Source: Latrodectus hesperus (taxonomy: Eukaryota > Arthropoda > Arachnida > Araneae > Theridiidae). Taken from it: a DNA stretch of 64,000 nt. The first letter of the stretch is position 1, and every line of letters begins with the position of its first letter. A program made the position numbers and the translations under genes. Positions 13,805-26,276 of this stretch are shown here, in pieces. The notes under the pieces were generated by a model, which had not been told where the DNA came from, did not search any database, and was given only the letters and a program-made list of their open reading frames with translations. Location of the stretch: positions 3,800,449-3,864,448 of the forward strand of contig CM075856.1 of NCBI GenBank assembly GCA_037975125.1, written 5' to 3'.

Positions 13805-15201
13805 TACACTGCTGTCCATCGTAAATGCAACAGCCTGAAGCAAGCACGCAAATATCATTAAATTTACAACATGCATTAGCAGAGGTGAGATATACAAATG
13901 ATTAGAATTCAGAGAAGACGTACATTACGTGTGCGTTGGTGCCATATCAAAGCGCTATTTAAGGCTTGGAGATTTTGACGATTTCAAGTTTGGCAATTTC
14001 ATTATTCTTGTGTTCTTTCAAAATAAAGAATAAATCATGTGTCATAAAAAACAGTGATCATTTTTTTGATGAAGTATCCAAGTTCGACAGAGAAAAGATT
14101 GGGGCCTACCGATATTGTGGATTATCTTACAGAGAAATCGGTAGCGTGTTGGACGAAAACAAACAACTGTATGTGGATATGTGATCGTTGGATGCAGGTG
14201 GGTAAGATGGACCGACGTGTTCGATCACATTCACCTCAGTGCACTACTTCACGTACTGACAGGAAAATTGTACACATGACAGTAACGTATCGCTTAGGAA
14301 CCATAGCATAGCACATTCAGTTTGTAATGCATCATCCTGTGTCTGCGGGTATCATTCGACGCCGTTTCAGCAGAGTGGTCTGTCCACAAGCCGTCCATTG
14401 CTTCGTCTACTCAAGACTCAGAACTATGGACGTCTGCGCCGCCATTGGTGTGACGAAAGAAGGATGTGAATGGCAGAATTGAATGAAATTATCTTTAGTG
14501 ACGAGTCACGTTTCTGTTTGTAACACCACGATGGTCGAATTTGAGTCTAGAGACACCGTGGAGAGAGGATGTTAAACAAATGCATTATGCATCTTCACAC
14601 TGGTTCTGCACCGGGTATTATAATATGGGGCGAATTGGATATCACTCTCACACTCCTCTTGTATTTATTGTCATAGTTTAAACTGCAGCACTTTATCTTT
14701 GAGGTGTTGGAGCCAGTTGTCTTTCCTTACATTCAGGGCTTGCCCACAGCCATATTTGAACAGAATAATGCAATACTACACGTGGTATGAAAGGCATTAA
14801 AGTATTTTTGTCAATCACCAAATTGAATTGCTTCTATGGCCGGCTTGCTCTCCGGATTTTTCACCGATAGAAAACAAGGGTCCATGGTTGCTAAATGATC
14901 AGCCTAAATTACATCCCCTGCTGCCACACCAGATCAACTTTGGCAACGTGTGGAAGCTATTTGGGCTGCTGTACCCCAAGAAGACATCCAAAGTCTCTTT
15001 GAATCAAATCCGATGTTTGTAGCAGTGGTGATCTCCAGGAATGGCATCAACTCTGACTACTGATTTTGGCAGGAACCTCACTTCACTGAAGTCTACAAAT
15101 TTAATCATTTGATACTTTGTCAACATGTTATCTACAAAAGAAATTTTGTTATGGAATCTCTCTTCTTTATTGGTGATGCCAATTGGATGTCCAGCAGTGT
15201 A
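13805..15201 (+). mobile_element. degraded Tc1-like transposon with terminal inverted repeats
   Basis: The left end (tacactgctgtccatcg) and the right end (inverted: tacactgctggacatcc) form terminal inverted repeats that start in TA dinucleotides, as in Tc1 elements. The ~1.4-kb interior encodes recognisable transposase pieces in several frames. An HTH-like N terminus lies at about 14070-14310. FSDESRF, with the first catalytic Asp, lies around 14495-14515. LLWPACSPDFSPIEN, containing the third acidic residue, lies at 14831-14875. The C-terminal TPDQLW-like stretch lies at 14925-15020 in a shifted frame. Multiple frameshifts and stops make it non-functional. Confidence 0.75.
13966..15022 (+). 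pseudogene. broken Tc1 transposase
   Basis: This is the coding remnant inside the 13805-15201 element. The enzyme family excises and inserts DNA at TA sites using a DDE triad. Here the first Asp (in FSDESRF) and the PDFSPIE box survive as sequence. The reading frame changes at least three times, with in-frame stops between the pieces. The second catalytic region is poorly readable. No single frame exceeds about 85 codons. Confidence 0.6.
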
Positions 15202-16924
15202 GATAAAAAAATACGTAATTATTGAGGACCTGAAGATTCGTTACGAAATTCGACGACTGAAAATTCGTTATTAGTTATATTTTAAAAAGTAATTTTTTTC
15301 AAAAATGTTTAAATTTTTGGAATATTTTATTAAAATGTTTGATTTTGTATTTTAATTGAAAATGCCCTCCATTATTTTACATATATTTCATTGAAATATC
15401 TTATTTAATTCTTTCAATGATGTCGAGCCATTTTTTAATCTTTTAGCATATTTATCAGCAATCTAAGTAATAATATTTCATGTTTGATGTACACTCGAAC
15501 ACCGATTGTTTCTAGCATTCATTTTATTTAAAAATGATTTTTTGTGATCAAAATAATTAAGTTAATTCCAAGATTATTTTTGTCAAGTCCTTTCTTTTCA
15601 AAGTCACTATGGATGAAAATGAGCTTTGTCAGGAATTAATATATAAAACAAAAGATTTTAAGTTCAATTATGAAAACCATTTTGAAAATAAAAGTTAATT
15701 TATGAAAATCTTCAAGCTCACACACACACAAAATATCAGCTTATTTTAATTAACCGAATTAAAATTATCTTTTGATATCTCTAGTTTAAATTTATGATAT
15801 CTCTAGTTTAAAACATATTTTATATCCTTTTTGCTAATAATAGGCCTCGAAATATATCGAAAGATTTTATTTTGACATTACGATAATGCGAATTTTAGAA
15901 GTTAGTTTTAAAGAATATATCTCTGAGATTAAAAACTTGTCTGAGTAAAATGTATAACTTTCTTCGTTCTTGTAGTTTCTTATTTGTTATAAGATAGTAT
16001 TACCAGGAAGATTTATAGTAATGTTCAACTTTTTTATTTGTTTTAACGCGATTCATTTGATAAGTGCATTTCAAGAAAAGAAGTGACTTTTTCTATTTAA
16101 AGAATATTATAAGAAATAAAACTTATCACAGTTTCTGGATTACAGTTACAGATTTTTATCTCTTCATGTGATTTTTATTTATTTATTTATGTTTCAGATT
16201 TCAGTATATATAATTCTCTTATAAATACTTTCCGAAGTTGCTTATAACAAAGATTAGATACATTTTTCTTAATGATGAAATTAAATAGGTGAAATATTAC
16301 AGACAATAATATTTGTAGATCTTTAATTTAATCGGAATAATAATAACATTTTTCTTCTATTGTTGTAAAATTATTAAATTATAAATCAACATTTAGTTAC
16401 ATGATATTAAAAGATAAAAAGTGATCGGTAAAAAAAAGTTATGACAAGTCAAACGCTATTTCTACCTAACTCAATAGCATAAAAACAAAATTTAATTACA
16501 GTGTTAAAATTAAAGTAACTAATCATACTAAACACAATTTTTCAAGTTTTAGTAATTCAATAATTTATTGTTACAAAATGAAATTTATGATAAATTTTCA
16601 AAAGCAATAATATATTTTTATCAAAATAAAAAAAAGAATTGTATTTTCAAATCATCAGATCGTGCAACAAATTTGAGTAAAGCATGCATTTATTCAAATA
16701 AAATGCTGCACAATAACGAAAAAGATTACTATTAGAAACATAATTAAAATGTATAAGTTAAATTATTATGATAACAATAAATTTTTAAACGTATCAGATT
16801 AATGTTTAAATTTATTATTGTAATTTTATACATTATTATAATCATAAAGCATAATTTGCGCACATGATGAAAACAGATAGAAAAGGTATTTCATTTAAAG
16901 GGAATCGTTTTAAGCAGAAAGTGT
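15202..16924. other. AT-rich non-coding DNA
   Basis: No element ends, coding islands or RNA genes were recognised. Confidence 0.55.
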
Positions 16925-17400
16925 AGTTTCCCTGACGACAATCGCCGTTAAACACCTTTGTGGTATCGGATGAATGAGGCTTTGAAGAAATATTCTGTCC
17001 CACTTATCCAAAAGAGCTCTTTCCAGTTGTTTGAGAAATGTTAAGGTTCGTAGGTGTCCAGCAGCTCGTCTATCTAGAATGTCCTAGATACTCCTTTATT
17101 GGTTTCATTTCCGAAGAACACACTGGTCATTCCAATGGTATGATTGCTTCCTCCAAAAGTAAATCATTCTCTAAGTTAGCATAATGTTGGCCTGCAACTG
17201 TCGTCCATTAACCTGAAGTCATCTCTTATTGCTTCAGTGCAAATGACTTCAATAGTGCTGAGGATATCATCTCTGTATCGCTGAACGGTCAAAGCTTCAT
17301 TTCAAATAATGTTATAACAAGTCTATGAATTTGCTCTGATCTTTGGACTGCATTTTCTTTCTCAAAAAATTTCCAGATACAGTAAATTGCCTTTTGTGAA
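16925..17400 (-). pseudogene. Tc1-like transposase 3' relic
   Basis: On the minus strand the frame IPLE(stop)PVCSSEMKPIKEYLG (about 17140-17080) corresponds to the WP-SPDxNPIE box of Tc1 transposases, with the Trp changed to TGA and the acidic residue changed to Lys. After a frameshift the text continues as RRAAGHLRTLTFLKQLERAL and LDKWDRIFLQSLIHPIPQRC (about 17060-16950), the usual C-terminal part that ends in MP-RC and a VR-x-H motif. Upstream DDSCRPT resembles the DDN-RPH second-Asp motif. It is a heavily decayed 3' half, and no terminal repeats were found. Confidence 0.6.
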
Positions 17401-19689
17401 ACAAGAATGAATTTTGCTGGTTCAGAGTAATCTTGGCTCTCATTTAAAATACAATGTTTTTACTTAATGACAATTTTCTTTTTCTTTCTATTACATTAAT
17501 TTAAAATCCAACTCTCATCCATTGCCGCAAAAGTGTAGTCTTCGACGTCAACCTAGTATAAAATTTGAAAATGAAATAAAAATCTATTTGGGTCTCTCTT
17601 CTTCTACTTTATACTATAAACTCCCTTATACCGTTAATTTGTAGAAATTTCACTGTCTTTAAATTATTTTGAGCAATGTACATTAAAATAAATTTAAATT
17701 GTATAGGTAAATGGGTAATATTTTTATCTATAATTGTATGTAACTTACTACTTGTTCAGACATTTACATTTTGAAAGAGAACGTATTATAAGATATTTTA
17801 CAACTATTATAACTTAGAACAATCGTCCGTTTATATTTGTCATTATATTTCAATAAAGTATATACTTTGAAAAGTTCTTTTTTTCAAATTTGTATTATTA
17901 AGTTTTCATATATCTTTGTAATAGACGTTATAAGAATTCCTTTTGTATCTATCGTTTAATCTTACAAATTTTATTATAAATTATAGATTATTTAACTAAA
18001 ATTCACTTTTTAACTTTTTTATTTACTAAAGCATTCATAACTTGTGTAAAAGAGCTTGAAAGCTCTTTTTAACACCAACTTGAAAAAAAGCTTTCCTGAA
18101 TTTTATGATAATAACTAAAGAAATGAATATTATTATTTACAAAAGTATGTACTTTTACAAGAATATTTATTAATATTTTCTTTAATGTATTTCAAGTAAA
18201 TTTAAAATTAAAACACCCTTAATCTATCAGAGAAAAAAAAAGAAAATATTTTTTGAATGGCGAATTCAGTGTCAACTAAAATTTATAATATAGAATTTAG
18301 TACAAAAAATCTAATTAAAAAAATTATCATTTTGAATCAATTTAAGACAGAAACAAAGAAATGATTTTCTCAACATGATTAACTGCTTAACTCTTATTAT
18401 TTTACAAATGATATACTTTAATAAAAAGATGATAATAAGTCAAAACCAAACAAATATATTTCATTAAATTTGAAAATCATTTTTGCTTTTGATAAGCTTC
18501 TCAATAACATTAATACAAATTCAAAATTTGTAATATGATATCTGTAGGATATAATTAATATTAATAATGAAAACCGTCACACCATAAGAGATTCCATTTC
18601 AAGTTTGAATAACAAGTTTGTAAGCTTAGTTAAACCTGCATAGAATTAATTTTTCATACATGATGTATGTTTAATTAATTTGATAACAATTCGGACAAAA
18701 TTTTCAACAAATGATAGCTACTAGGAATGTAATCCTAACTGATTACTGAGTATGTGTCTGATTTTTATAAAACATACTTTTCACAGATCTTAATTTTAAT
18801 TTTTATTTGGTTCAAAAGGATAAAAAAAAACTTCATGCTTAGCATTTAAAAAATTTAAATTCACATTGTTAAATATAGTGTTCGAGATAATTAAAACAAA
18901 AGAGTTATATGAATAAAGTTCAATATACTGTAGATAACAAAAATTCAAAAACACATTTTTTATTAAAATGAAATATATCGATTATAGCTAATTTTTCCAT
19001 CATGAAAAATCACGGCACATTTTCCATAATTTAATTTGGAAATAAAACTAAATATTTAGGGATTAATATAATGTGGTAGAACTTCATTTTAAATTTAAAA
19101 TTAATAAATAAATTAACATATATTTTAAATAGGTACAACTTAATTAAATAATATTATTAAGAATTAAATTAATCTTATTATTATATTTTTGTCAAATTGT
19201 AATAGGCGATTATATATTAATTATTAATATAATATTTAAAGTAAGTAAAATGATACAATATTCAGTTTGAAGAGCATATAATAAAAATGTAATATACGTG
19301 AAATAATAAGGAATAATCTAAGCATATGATAAAAACTACAAATAGCTTTTGCTAAATAATAAGTATGGCAAAAATGTATGGCAAAGATAGCATGGCAAAA
19401 AATTAAATTCATACTTTATATGAGTATGTCATTTTTTAACTTTATTTCAAATTTCTATTATAAATGTGTTATTTAGGGAATATAAAATATTTAGTATTTT
19501 GGGATACATACTTTTTATAGTATCAATAAGTATATTTTGATTTTGATTTTTAAATTAGAATTTTAAGTTTGTTTTTAAAAACTCTAATAATTAAAAGAGA
19601 ACTTAATATTAAAAATATTATTGTTGATTATAACTACAAGATAAACAAGAAAGTTCTTGTAGTTTTTAATGATACAAAAAAACACAACC
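17401..19689. other. AT-rich non-coding DNA
   Basis: The first 150 bases may be further decayed transposase sequence. The rest shows nothing recognisable. Confidence 0.5.
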
Positions 19690-20190
19690 TACAGAAAGTG
19701 TAGCCTAATATTAGCCCTCGAAGTAATTACCATCGACATCTAGCACCTTTTCTGCCAGTGTATCTCCGGTGGTGCAATTCCATGCGGTAAAACTCAGGGT
19801 TTTGAACGCAAAGAAATCCGTGTGTACTTGGCTCAACTGCTTCATTGGAAAAGGAGTTTTTACGATAACGATTTGCAAGGGAATGGAAGAGGTGGTAATA
19901 TTATTGTACAAGATCAGATAAATAAAGAGGATGTTCAAAATCTCTGAACCAAATCACGTATAGCATTCCTGGCCCCTCGCGCAACATTCGGTCTTACGTT
20001 ATCAGCCATAAACAGTATATACTTGAGAGTAGACAGTGTTCTGTAGTTGAGAATAAAAAGTGTTCTGTTGTTGAGAGTAGACAGTGCTCCTTCTGTGGCA
20101 AATGCTATTGTACATGTTCCAATTGGTGCAAGTAAATTCCGGTCCACAGTGATCAGTGTGACCATTTGGCCGTTGGTAGAACCCATACTA
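19690..20190 (-). pseudogene. Tc1/mariner-superfamily transposase relic
   Basis: Two minus-strand frames carry transposase-like pieces. Residues FMADNVRPNVARGARNAIRD (about 20010-19945) resemble the second-Asp motif (MDDNARPHxAR) of Tc1 transposases. The end of the next frame, LDVDGNYFEG then stop (19743-19711), resembles the C terminus of mariner transposases. Whether this is one decayed element or two different relics side by side is unclear. The flanking sequence up to about 20530 has raised GC and may belong to it. Confidence 0.4.
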
Positions 20191-20530
20191 CTTGATTACT
20201 ATTGATGACCACTTGATGACTTTTCAATCAGATACCAACGTCATCATAGGGGGACAAATTTCTATATCTAGATTCGTGATACCAATGCTCTTCCCTTACG
20301 TTCATTCGCATCACTATCCCCAAACGCTTGACATACTCGATGACTTGATGCAGAAGATGTAAAGCAATCAGCACTAACAAGCTCCTTTCAAATGTCCATT
20401 TCTCTTCGCTACTATACGAGTTACGATTGGTGATTGTGCTCAGTGAACCTGATTTTGTGATGATTAAAATTCCTACTCTCGACTGAACAGTATCACAGTC
20501 ACGTTATACACTATTTTGCACACTTATTTT
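20191..20530. other. moderate-GC block, probable transposon debris
   Basis: Higher GC than the surrounding DNA and contiguous with the relic at 19690-20190. No terminal repeat or readable domain was found, so it is assigned to debris by position and composition only. Confidence 0.3.
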
Positions 20531-23300
20531 CACTTTATGCAATGGCAACGTGAAAATGGCAAGATAGTTTTAACATTATAAATATTCAAATAAAGCATAT
20601 TCATACATTTTGTAAGAAAATTTAATTTTGCAAGATCGATTGTTTGATTGTCAATAACATATTATAGCCAGTTATTTCTTATTAAAATATCATTAATTTT
20701 AAAATGTGGTATCCAGTACTTATTATTCTGAATTTGTTTAATTCCTCCAGACTGGTTTCGCATTATACAGTTACTTTTTTTCCACAAAATATTAAACAAC
20801 TCAATTACTCAATTTTCTAGAAATATTTTTGTAGAAAAAAAATCATACAATAATCAAAAGCCTAAAATAGATGATGTTCTATATTTCTTGAACTAAGATT
20901 TGCATGACAAGTTCCTTTTATATTTAACAATTAAATGAAATATATAATACGGTTTCAAACCTTTTACTAAATTCTGAATTTTAGTGTTATTTATTACGCA
21001 AATTGAAACAACAAATGCAAACAACAAATTTTTTTGAAGTCTACATTTTTAAATTAAATTTCAAATTTATTTAAAAGGAAATGAAAAAATATTTCTTGTA
21101 AATATAAATAATGGGAATTCAAATAAGTTAGGAAATTCATTAATGTATCGTTAAATAGCAAAAAATTGCAATATTGTTAGCAATATTAGAGACAGTATAT
21201 AAGTTCTGTCCATGAACGTTTTAAATTATTTTAATTGTAAATGCATTTGACCTAAAATACTTTAATATTGTTATATATTATGTAACTGAAGTGTGTTTTA
21301 CATTTTATTTCTGTTGTATATTCTTCACACGACATTTTTATTTATTAAATATTTAATAAAATAAGTTAAAAAATATGGAAACAAAATTACATAACTCTTT
21401 TGAGATTTAAAACATAAAAAAATTTTAAAATTTACATACTGAACATAATGAATACATTAAAAAATAATATTTTATATTTAAAAGAATGGTATAACTCTTT
21501 TGAAACTCAAATCATAAACGTATTTTAAAATTTGAAGTTAAATTTATGATAAAAACTATTATAAATGACATAACTAAAGTGTTTTCATTTCAAAATTTAT
21601 TTTTATTAAGAAACTCTTTATTAATACAATTGAAACGTTTGTACATAATATATCTGTTTATTCAAGACCTACTTTTATTCCTATATATTGTAAACACAAT
21701 TTACATTTTTAGATTTTAAAAAGTATAAAAATGTTAAATTTTTAAAATTAGTCTGAAATTGTTGGCTAGAAAATTAAATTTACACTGTTTATCATATTTT
21801 ACCACTAATTTATTTTAAAATAGAATTATTTGGTGCCTTGTAAAATTTTTAAGCAATCCTTTATCATAAAGAAATGAAATCTTAAAACAGAGTATTCCGC
21901 AAATTGAGGATATAAAATAAATCTGCGAAATAAATAAAATTTATTCATTAATGTATTTCTTTTAATGTCGCATAATAACTACTATGTGCGTTATAATAAT
22001 TATTTTAAATGTTAAACATATATGAATAGTATATTTATTTTTGATATTTTATTCAATCTAAATGGAAATAATTTTCTTTTTTCAGTTTAAAATTTTAATG
22101 TAATTAAATTGTGGAAAAGAGCAGCAAACTATATTATTCTTAAATTCTAAGTCATAATGAATATAAATCATTGAATTAATATTATTTAAACTGGTGAAGA
22201 ATGTGGAGAATTTCAGAATGAAAATAAAAAATTTAATTAAATGTCGATACATTTAAACTCGCATATTATTCATCTCATTTAGGAAAAATCATTGAATCAT
22301 GTCATCAAATGACTACAAATTAATGTTTTTCTAATCAAACTAGTGAACGACGTACGACTACAGGAAGTTTAATTAAGAATTCGAAGTCAAGCAACCGTTG
22401 TGACTATTTCTGGGAAGATCCAATAAATTGAAGGCATTGTTAAAGAATGATGAAACCATAATATAAGAAAAAGCTACTATTTTTCATCATGAAAATAGAA
22501 ACACGCTAACATAATTTTAGTTGAATTTTTCAAATAAAAACCTTTTTTAATGATGTAATTGCTTTATATTTAGTTCCTTTAAAATTTTAGTTTTTCATTA
22601 GTAGCAGTGGTTTTATTCATTATTAGTACAATTATAAATATTTATCACAGGAAGTTGTAATCACAATAGAATTAAAATAATAGAATTGCATTCTTTAAGA
22701 TAATAACATCTTCAATTTACGAGCTATACAGAAATAAAAAAATAACGAACAGCAATCATAAAATATTCACAAAAACATTTTAATGACATCATTAATCATC
22801 AAACGAGTGAAAGGAATTAGGATTTTTACAGTGAATGTTTTCATTCCTCTAAGACTCATAACTAGAAAAATAAATGTCTTAATGACAGAAAAAATCTAAA
22901 GAATATTTTAAATTTCATATTAAAATATCCTCTGATGAATGGAAGGAAATATACATAATAACATTGCAAAAATATACAAAGCAAAGTGCTTCAATAGTAA
23001 ACATGGTATTCGAATTTTATTGTGTGAAAAACATTTTTTAAGACTTAAAAATAACTGATTCGTTAAAATACAATTGCTATATTGTTGGTTTCATTATTTT
23101 ATATTGTTGGTTATTTCTATATTGCTGGTTTCATTATTTACATTTTTTGGTTTCATTATTTCTTAAGAATTAGAAAATAATTTTGAAACTTGACTAAACC
23201 TCTTGTTGATTTTGAATCTGATTTTGCAATGTGAGAGCCTATTCCCATAGCAAATAAATAAAAAAACAAATAAATAATGTGATAAAAAGTAAACAATTAG
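20531..23300. other. AT-rich non-coding DNA
   Basis: Mostly featureless. A short tandem array of tatattgttggtttcattattt-type units occurs at about 23085-23165. One exon-like island at 22344-22431 is listed separately. Confidence 0.5.
22344..22431 (+). CDS. weak terminal-exon candidate
   Basis: After an acceptor-like tttttctaatcaaactag, one nucleotide and 28 open codons follow (ERRTTTGSLIKNSKSSNRCD then YFWEDPIN) before TGA. The polar, GC-richer composition differs from the flanking DNA. There is no polyadenylation signal close by and no partner exon was seen. A chance open frame is the main alternative. Confidence 0.15.
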
Positions 23301-23301
23301 A

Positions 23302-23391
23302 ATGGACAGCGTGCTTCATCTTTTCCTCCGATACACCACAAAATTGCGCTTGCCTGTGCGAAAACCATTGCAGCATTGGGGAGCAAATCTG
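23302..23391 (+). CDS. putative microgene, coding exon 1
   Basis: The 30 codons begin MDSVLHLFLRYTTKLRLPVR and continue KPLQHWGANL. They lie in a roughly 90-bp GC island surrounded by very AT-rich DNA. The ATG has A at -3 and G at +4, the best animal start context in the vicinity, and an in-frame TAA precedes it by a few codons. The exon ends exactly at a codon boundary before GTAAGT, a consensus donor. The product start is basic and has only one acidic residue, which would fit a mitochondrial presequence or a small basic protein; this is inference. The other two frames are also open over this short stretch, so the frame rests on the ATG context and the fit with exon 2. No family was recognised. 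Confidence 0.45.
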
Positions 23392-24514
23392 GTAAGTTTT
23401 TCTTGGCAGTTAAATGTGGCTAAGCATTATAATATGTCTTTAAGTTTAACAAGCTAAATTATAACGATTATCCATTTGGTAAGTTTTACAGTGAGAAATT
23501 AAAAGTATTGAAAATTAAGTTATTTGTAAAGCTTAAATTAAAATAGGTATCATAAATTCTATATTTGTTTGTATTTATTATAATTAATTTGAATTTAATT
23601 TGTATTTTTGAGGTTCTCGTTTTAATATCTGCTTACTTAAGTTATACTTCAAGCATATAAGAAACCGATTTTGTGTGAGCATATATATAAAAACATATAC
23701 ACACATATAGGGATATAAACGTTTATATCTACTCGTATAGTCTTATATTAACAGTAAAAAATTTGGCGTTTCAACTATATTACGAAATATAACACTGTTT
23801 CGTATCTCCTATTGTGAAATAAAATAATTTCGTATTTCTTGCAAAAATTGAAAAACAAAATATTTTGAAGACAAGTAAGGCATGGCGTCACCATTCGGCT
23901 AAATTCGACATATTTCCGTATTATTATAGTTTATTGTTTCATTCCTTTTTACAGATGTTAACAAAAGTCATTATCATTTTGTGACAAGTTTGTGATTTAC
24001 AAATATATTTCTACTTTTTGCATCTAAAGCTAATATGAATATATACTTTTTTATATTTATTTTAAATATAAGTTTTAACTAATTAAATGCTTGTATATAA
24101 TTATTAGTCATATATATGAGGGTTTTATTGACAATTAATAGAGGAGTATAATTAAGTTTTATATCTTTGATGGATATCATCAAAAATATTATTTGATGGA
24201 TTATAAAGTGAAATTAAAAGAATTAAATAATAATTAAATTTTATTTAATTATTATTTAATTCTTTTAATTTCACTTTTTGAAGACTTTACAGTTTTAAAA
24301 ATATGTTAAAGCATTTTTCCATACTTGAGAACAATTTGCAAATTGTAAAAAATATATGATATTTTAATATTTTTATGTATTTCAATGTTAAATTATAAAG
24401 CAGCTCATAAATCTTGTTTTTTATGGATTCTTAATACTAAATTTGACTTATTTTTATTTCATGTTCATCAGTTGATGAGTTCAAATCCTAATTTGGTCTT
24501 GTTTGTTTTTGTAG
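23392..24514 (+). other. putative microgene intron
   Basis: Begins GTAAGT and ends tgtttgtttttgtag, a good pyrimidine-rich acceptor. The phase is 0 on both sides. It contains a perfect 34-bp-arm hairpin at 24205-24277. Confidence 0.4.
24205..24277. repeat. perfect inverted repeat (34-bp arms, 5-nt loop)
   Basis: Bases 24205-24238 (starting aaagtgaaattaaaagaatt) are exactly complementary to 24244-24277, with the loop tttta. The arms have almost no GC. The structure could form a cruciform or, if transcribed, a 73-nt hairpin. No transposase or target duplication is attached. Confidence 0.95.
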
Positions 24515-24574
24515 GGACTCCGAGTTTCCAATCTAATTAGCCCTCGTCTGCAAAAAGTAACTGCTGCGCAATAA
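24515..24574 (+). CDS. putative microgene, coding exon 2
   Basis: Nineteen codons (GLRVSNLISPRLQKVTAAQ) follow the strong acceptor in phase 0 and end in TAA. The locally raised GC stops close to the stop codon, as expected of a real coding end. An AATAAA at 24712-24717 would give a 3' UTR of about 150 nt. Joined to exon 1, the protein is 49 residues and has no predicted membrane segment. The other two phases would stop after about seven codons. A bare B-box-like string (gttcaaatcc) lies just before the acceptor but has no tRNA context. The function is unknown. Confidence 0.4.
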   Translation, partial: GLRVSNLISPRLQKVTAAQ

Positions 24575-24711
24575 CTAAACAAAACCCATTTGAAATGGCA
24601 TTAAATGAATTTAAATCTTATTTTGTCAAAATTTATAAAAGACATAAATGATATGAAATATATCTACAAACATTATCTACAATAATTGTTAGTTTTGTTA
24701 GAAATTTATGA

Positions 24712-24717
24712 AATAAA
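24712..24717 (+). promoter_or_regulatory. polyadenylation signal AATAAA for the microgene
   Basis: Canonical hexamer about 140 nt past the microgene stop. Such hexamers are common by chance in AT-rich DNA, so it supports the gene only in combination with the splice sites. Confidence 0.3.
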
Positions 24718-26276
24718 TCAGAAAAATGGATTTTATTCTCATAATTAAACTTAGGAAAAGCTTATAAAATCTATCGAAATTTATTTCTTATTGAAAGGAC
24801 CACATTCAAAACTTTCATGATATATAATAAATTGAGATACTCAAAATTTAGTTAAATTAAGAAAAAAAAAACGTTTATTCCAAAACAGATCATTCTACTC
24901 CACTAAAACTGTTAATGTTATGACTTTGAAAGTTTGATTTAACATTTTTTATTGTATTACATACTGTATTTCCGGAAAATAAAAGAAAAATATTTTAAGC
25001 TTTTGTTGTTAACTTATAATATTCATGATATTTTGTAAATCTTGCTATTTAAGTTTTAATAGAAACATGTGTCAATTAGATAAATTAATTGTTAAAACTT
25101 AAAGACATAAATAATTTGCCAAAATTAAACAAAATATAAATATATAAGCATTTACTAATTATTTTTTAAATTATTATTTCAAAAATGTATCATATAATAA
25201 TAACTTAAAAGATATTTCTAAATTTTCTACATATTTAGATAAGATTATTATACAAAATTATTTCACTGTTATTTTACAGAATTAATTCTGATCATTTGAA
25301 CTTAATATTTGATAAATGTAAAATAATTAGTATGAATCAAGCAAAAATAATTTGTATTGTTGAGAGACAAATTTGAAATAATAGTGCTGAAAATTAAATG
25401 AACTAGGGAATACTTATATAAAAATTTGCTATACAGAAAATATCAATTATAATTTGTACTTTTAATAAAGAATGGCAACGAATAATTTTTTCACATGTTT
25501 TTAAAGGAAAATTAATGATACATTTTGAATTACAGTCGCTTAATAATATGTAACAATGGAAATAAAGTAACTAATAACATTTAAATGCAATAATTTCTAT
25601 ATAAAAATATTACATAGACATCGTAATACAATTTTATATGTAATAACTATATTTGTTTTATATACTTCCATCAATGCCATATTAAACAAACTACACATGT
25701 TTCGGTTTTACAATTATCAGAAGCAATTCTTTGTTCCTTACAAAAAAATTTTATCTCAGTGTATATTTCATGAATGCTTTTGAAAACAAAAGATTCAAAT
25801 TATGTATCAAACGCAAAATTAAGCATCAAATACGCAAAGTAATTAATTATTCCAATATTTACAAAAATAGAAATGTTCAAAATTAGATTTTTTCCCAGAA
25901 AAATTATGTGTTAGAATTATAATAATTACTATTAACTTTACTATTAACTGCTATATTACAATTATTAATTAATATATTTTTCTACTTTCGGTTATAGGCT
26001 GACACACACATACATTTTTTACATTAGGATCATTAGATATATTGTAGTTTCACATTGGTTTAAAATAGTTAATCTTAAAAAATAACTTCATTATGTACAA
26101 TATAAGGTAAATATAAACTGTTAAATTATATTCAGAATTCCTCGTTGTTATCGCAAATATTTTTTTAATGTATACCCAATAATTGTTCCAGTTATATGTT
26201 ATGAAATCGAATAATTTAGATTACATTGCTACTGTCTGCTTCTATTTGATTCATGGAATTGCATAACAGTAAAAAA
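24718..26276. other. AT-rich non-coding DNA
   Basis: Nothing recognised apart from short A/T runs. Confidence 0.55.

Noticed and set aside
24478..24490. B-box-like gagttcaaatcct suggesting a tRNA or SINE
   Set aside because: No A box or cloverleaf can be formed around it. The adjacent GC-richer stretch is better explained by the acceptor and second exon of the microgene.
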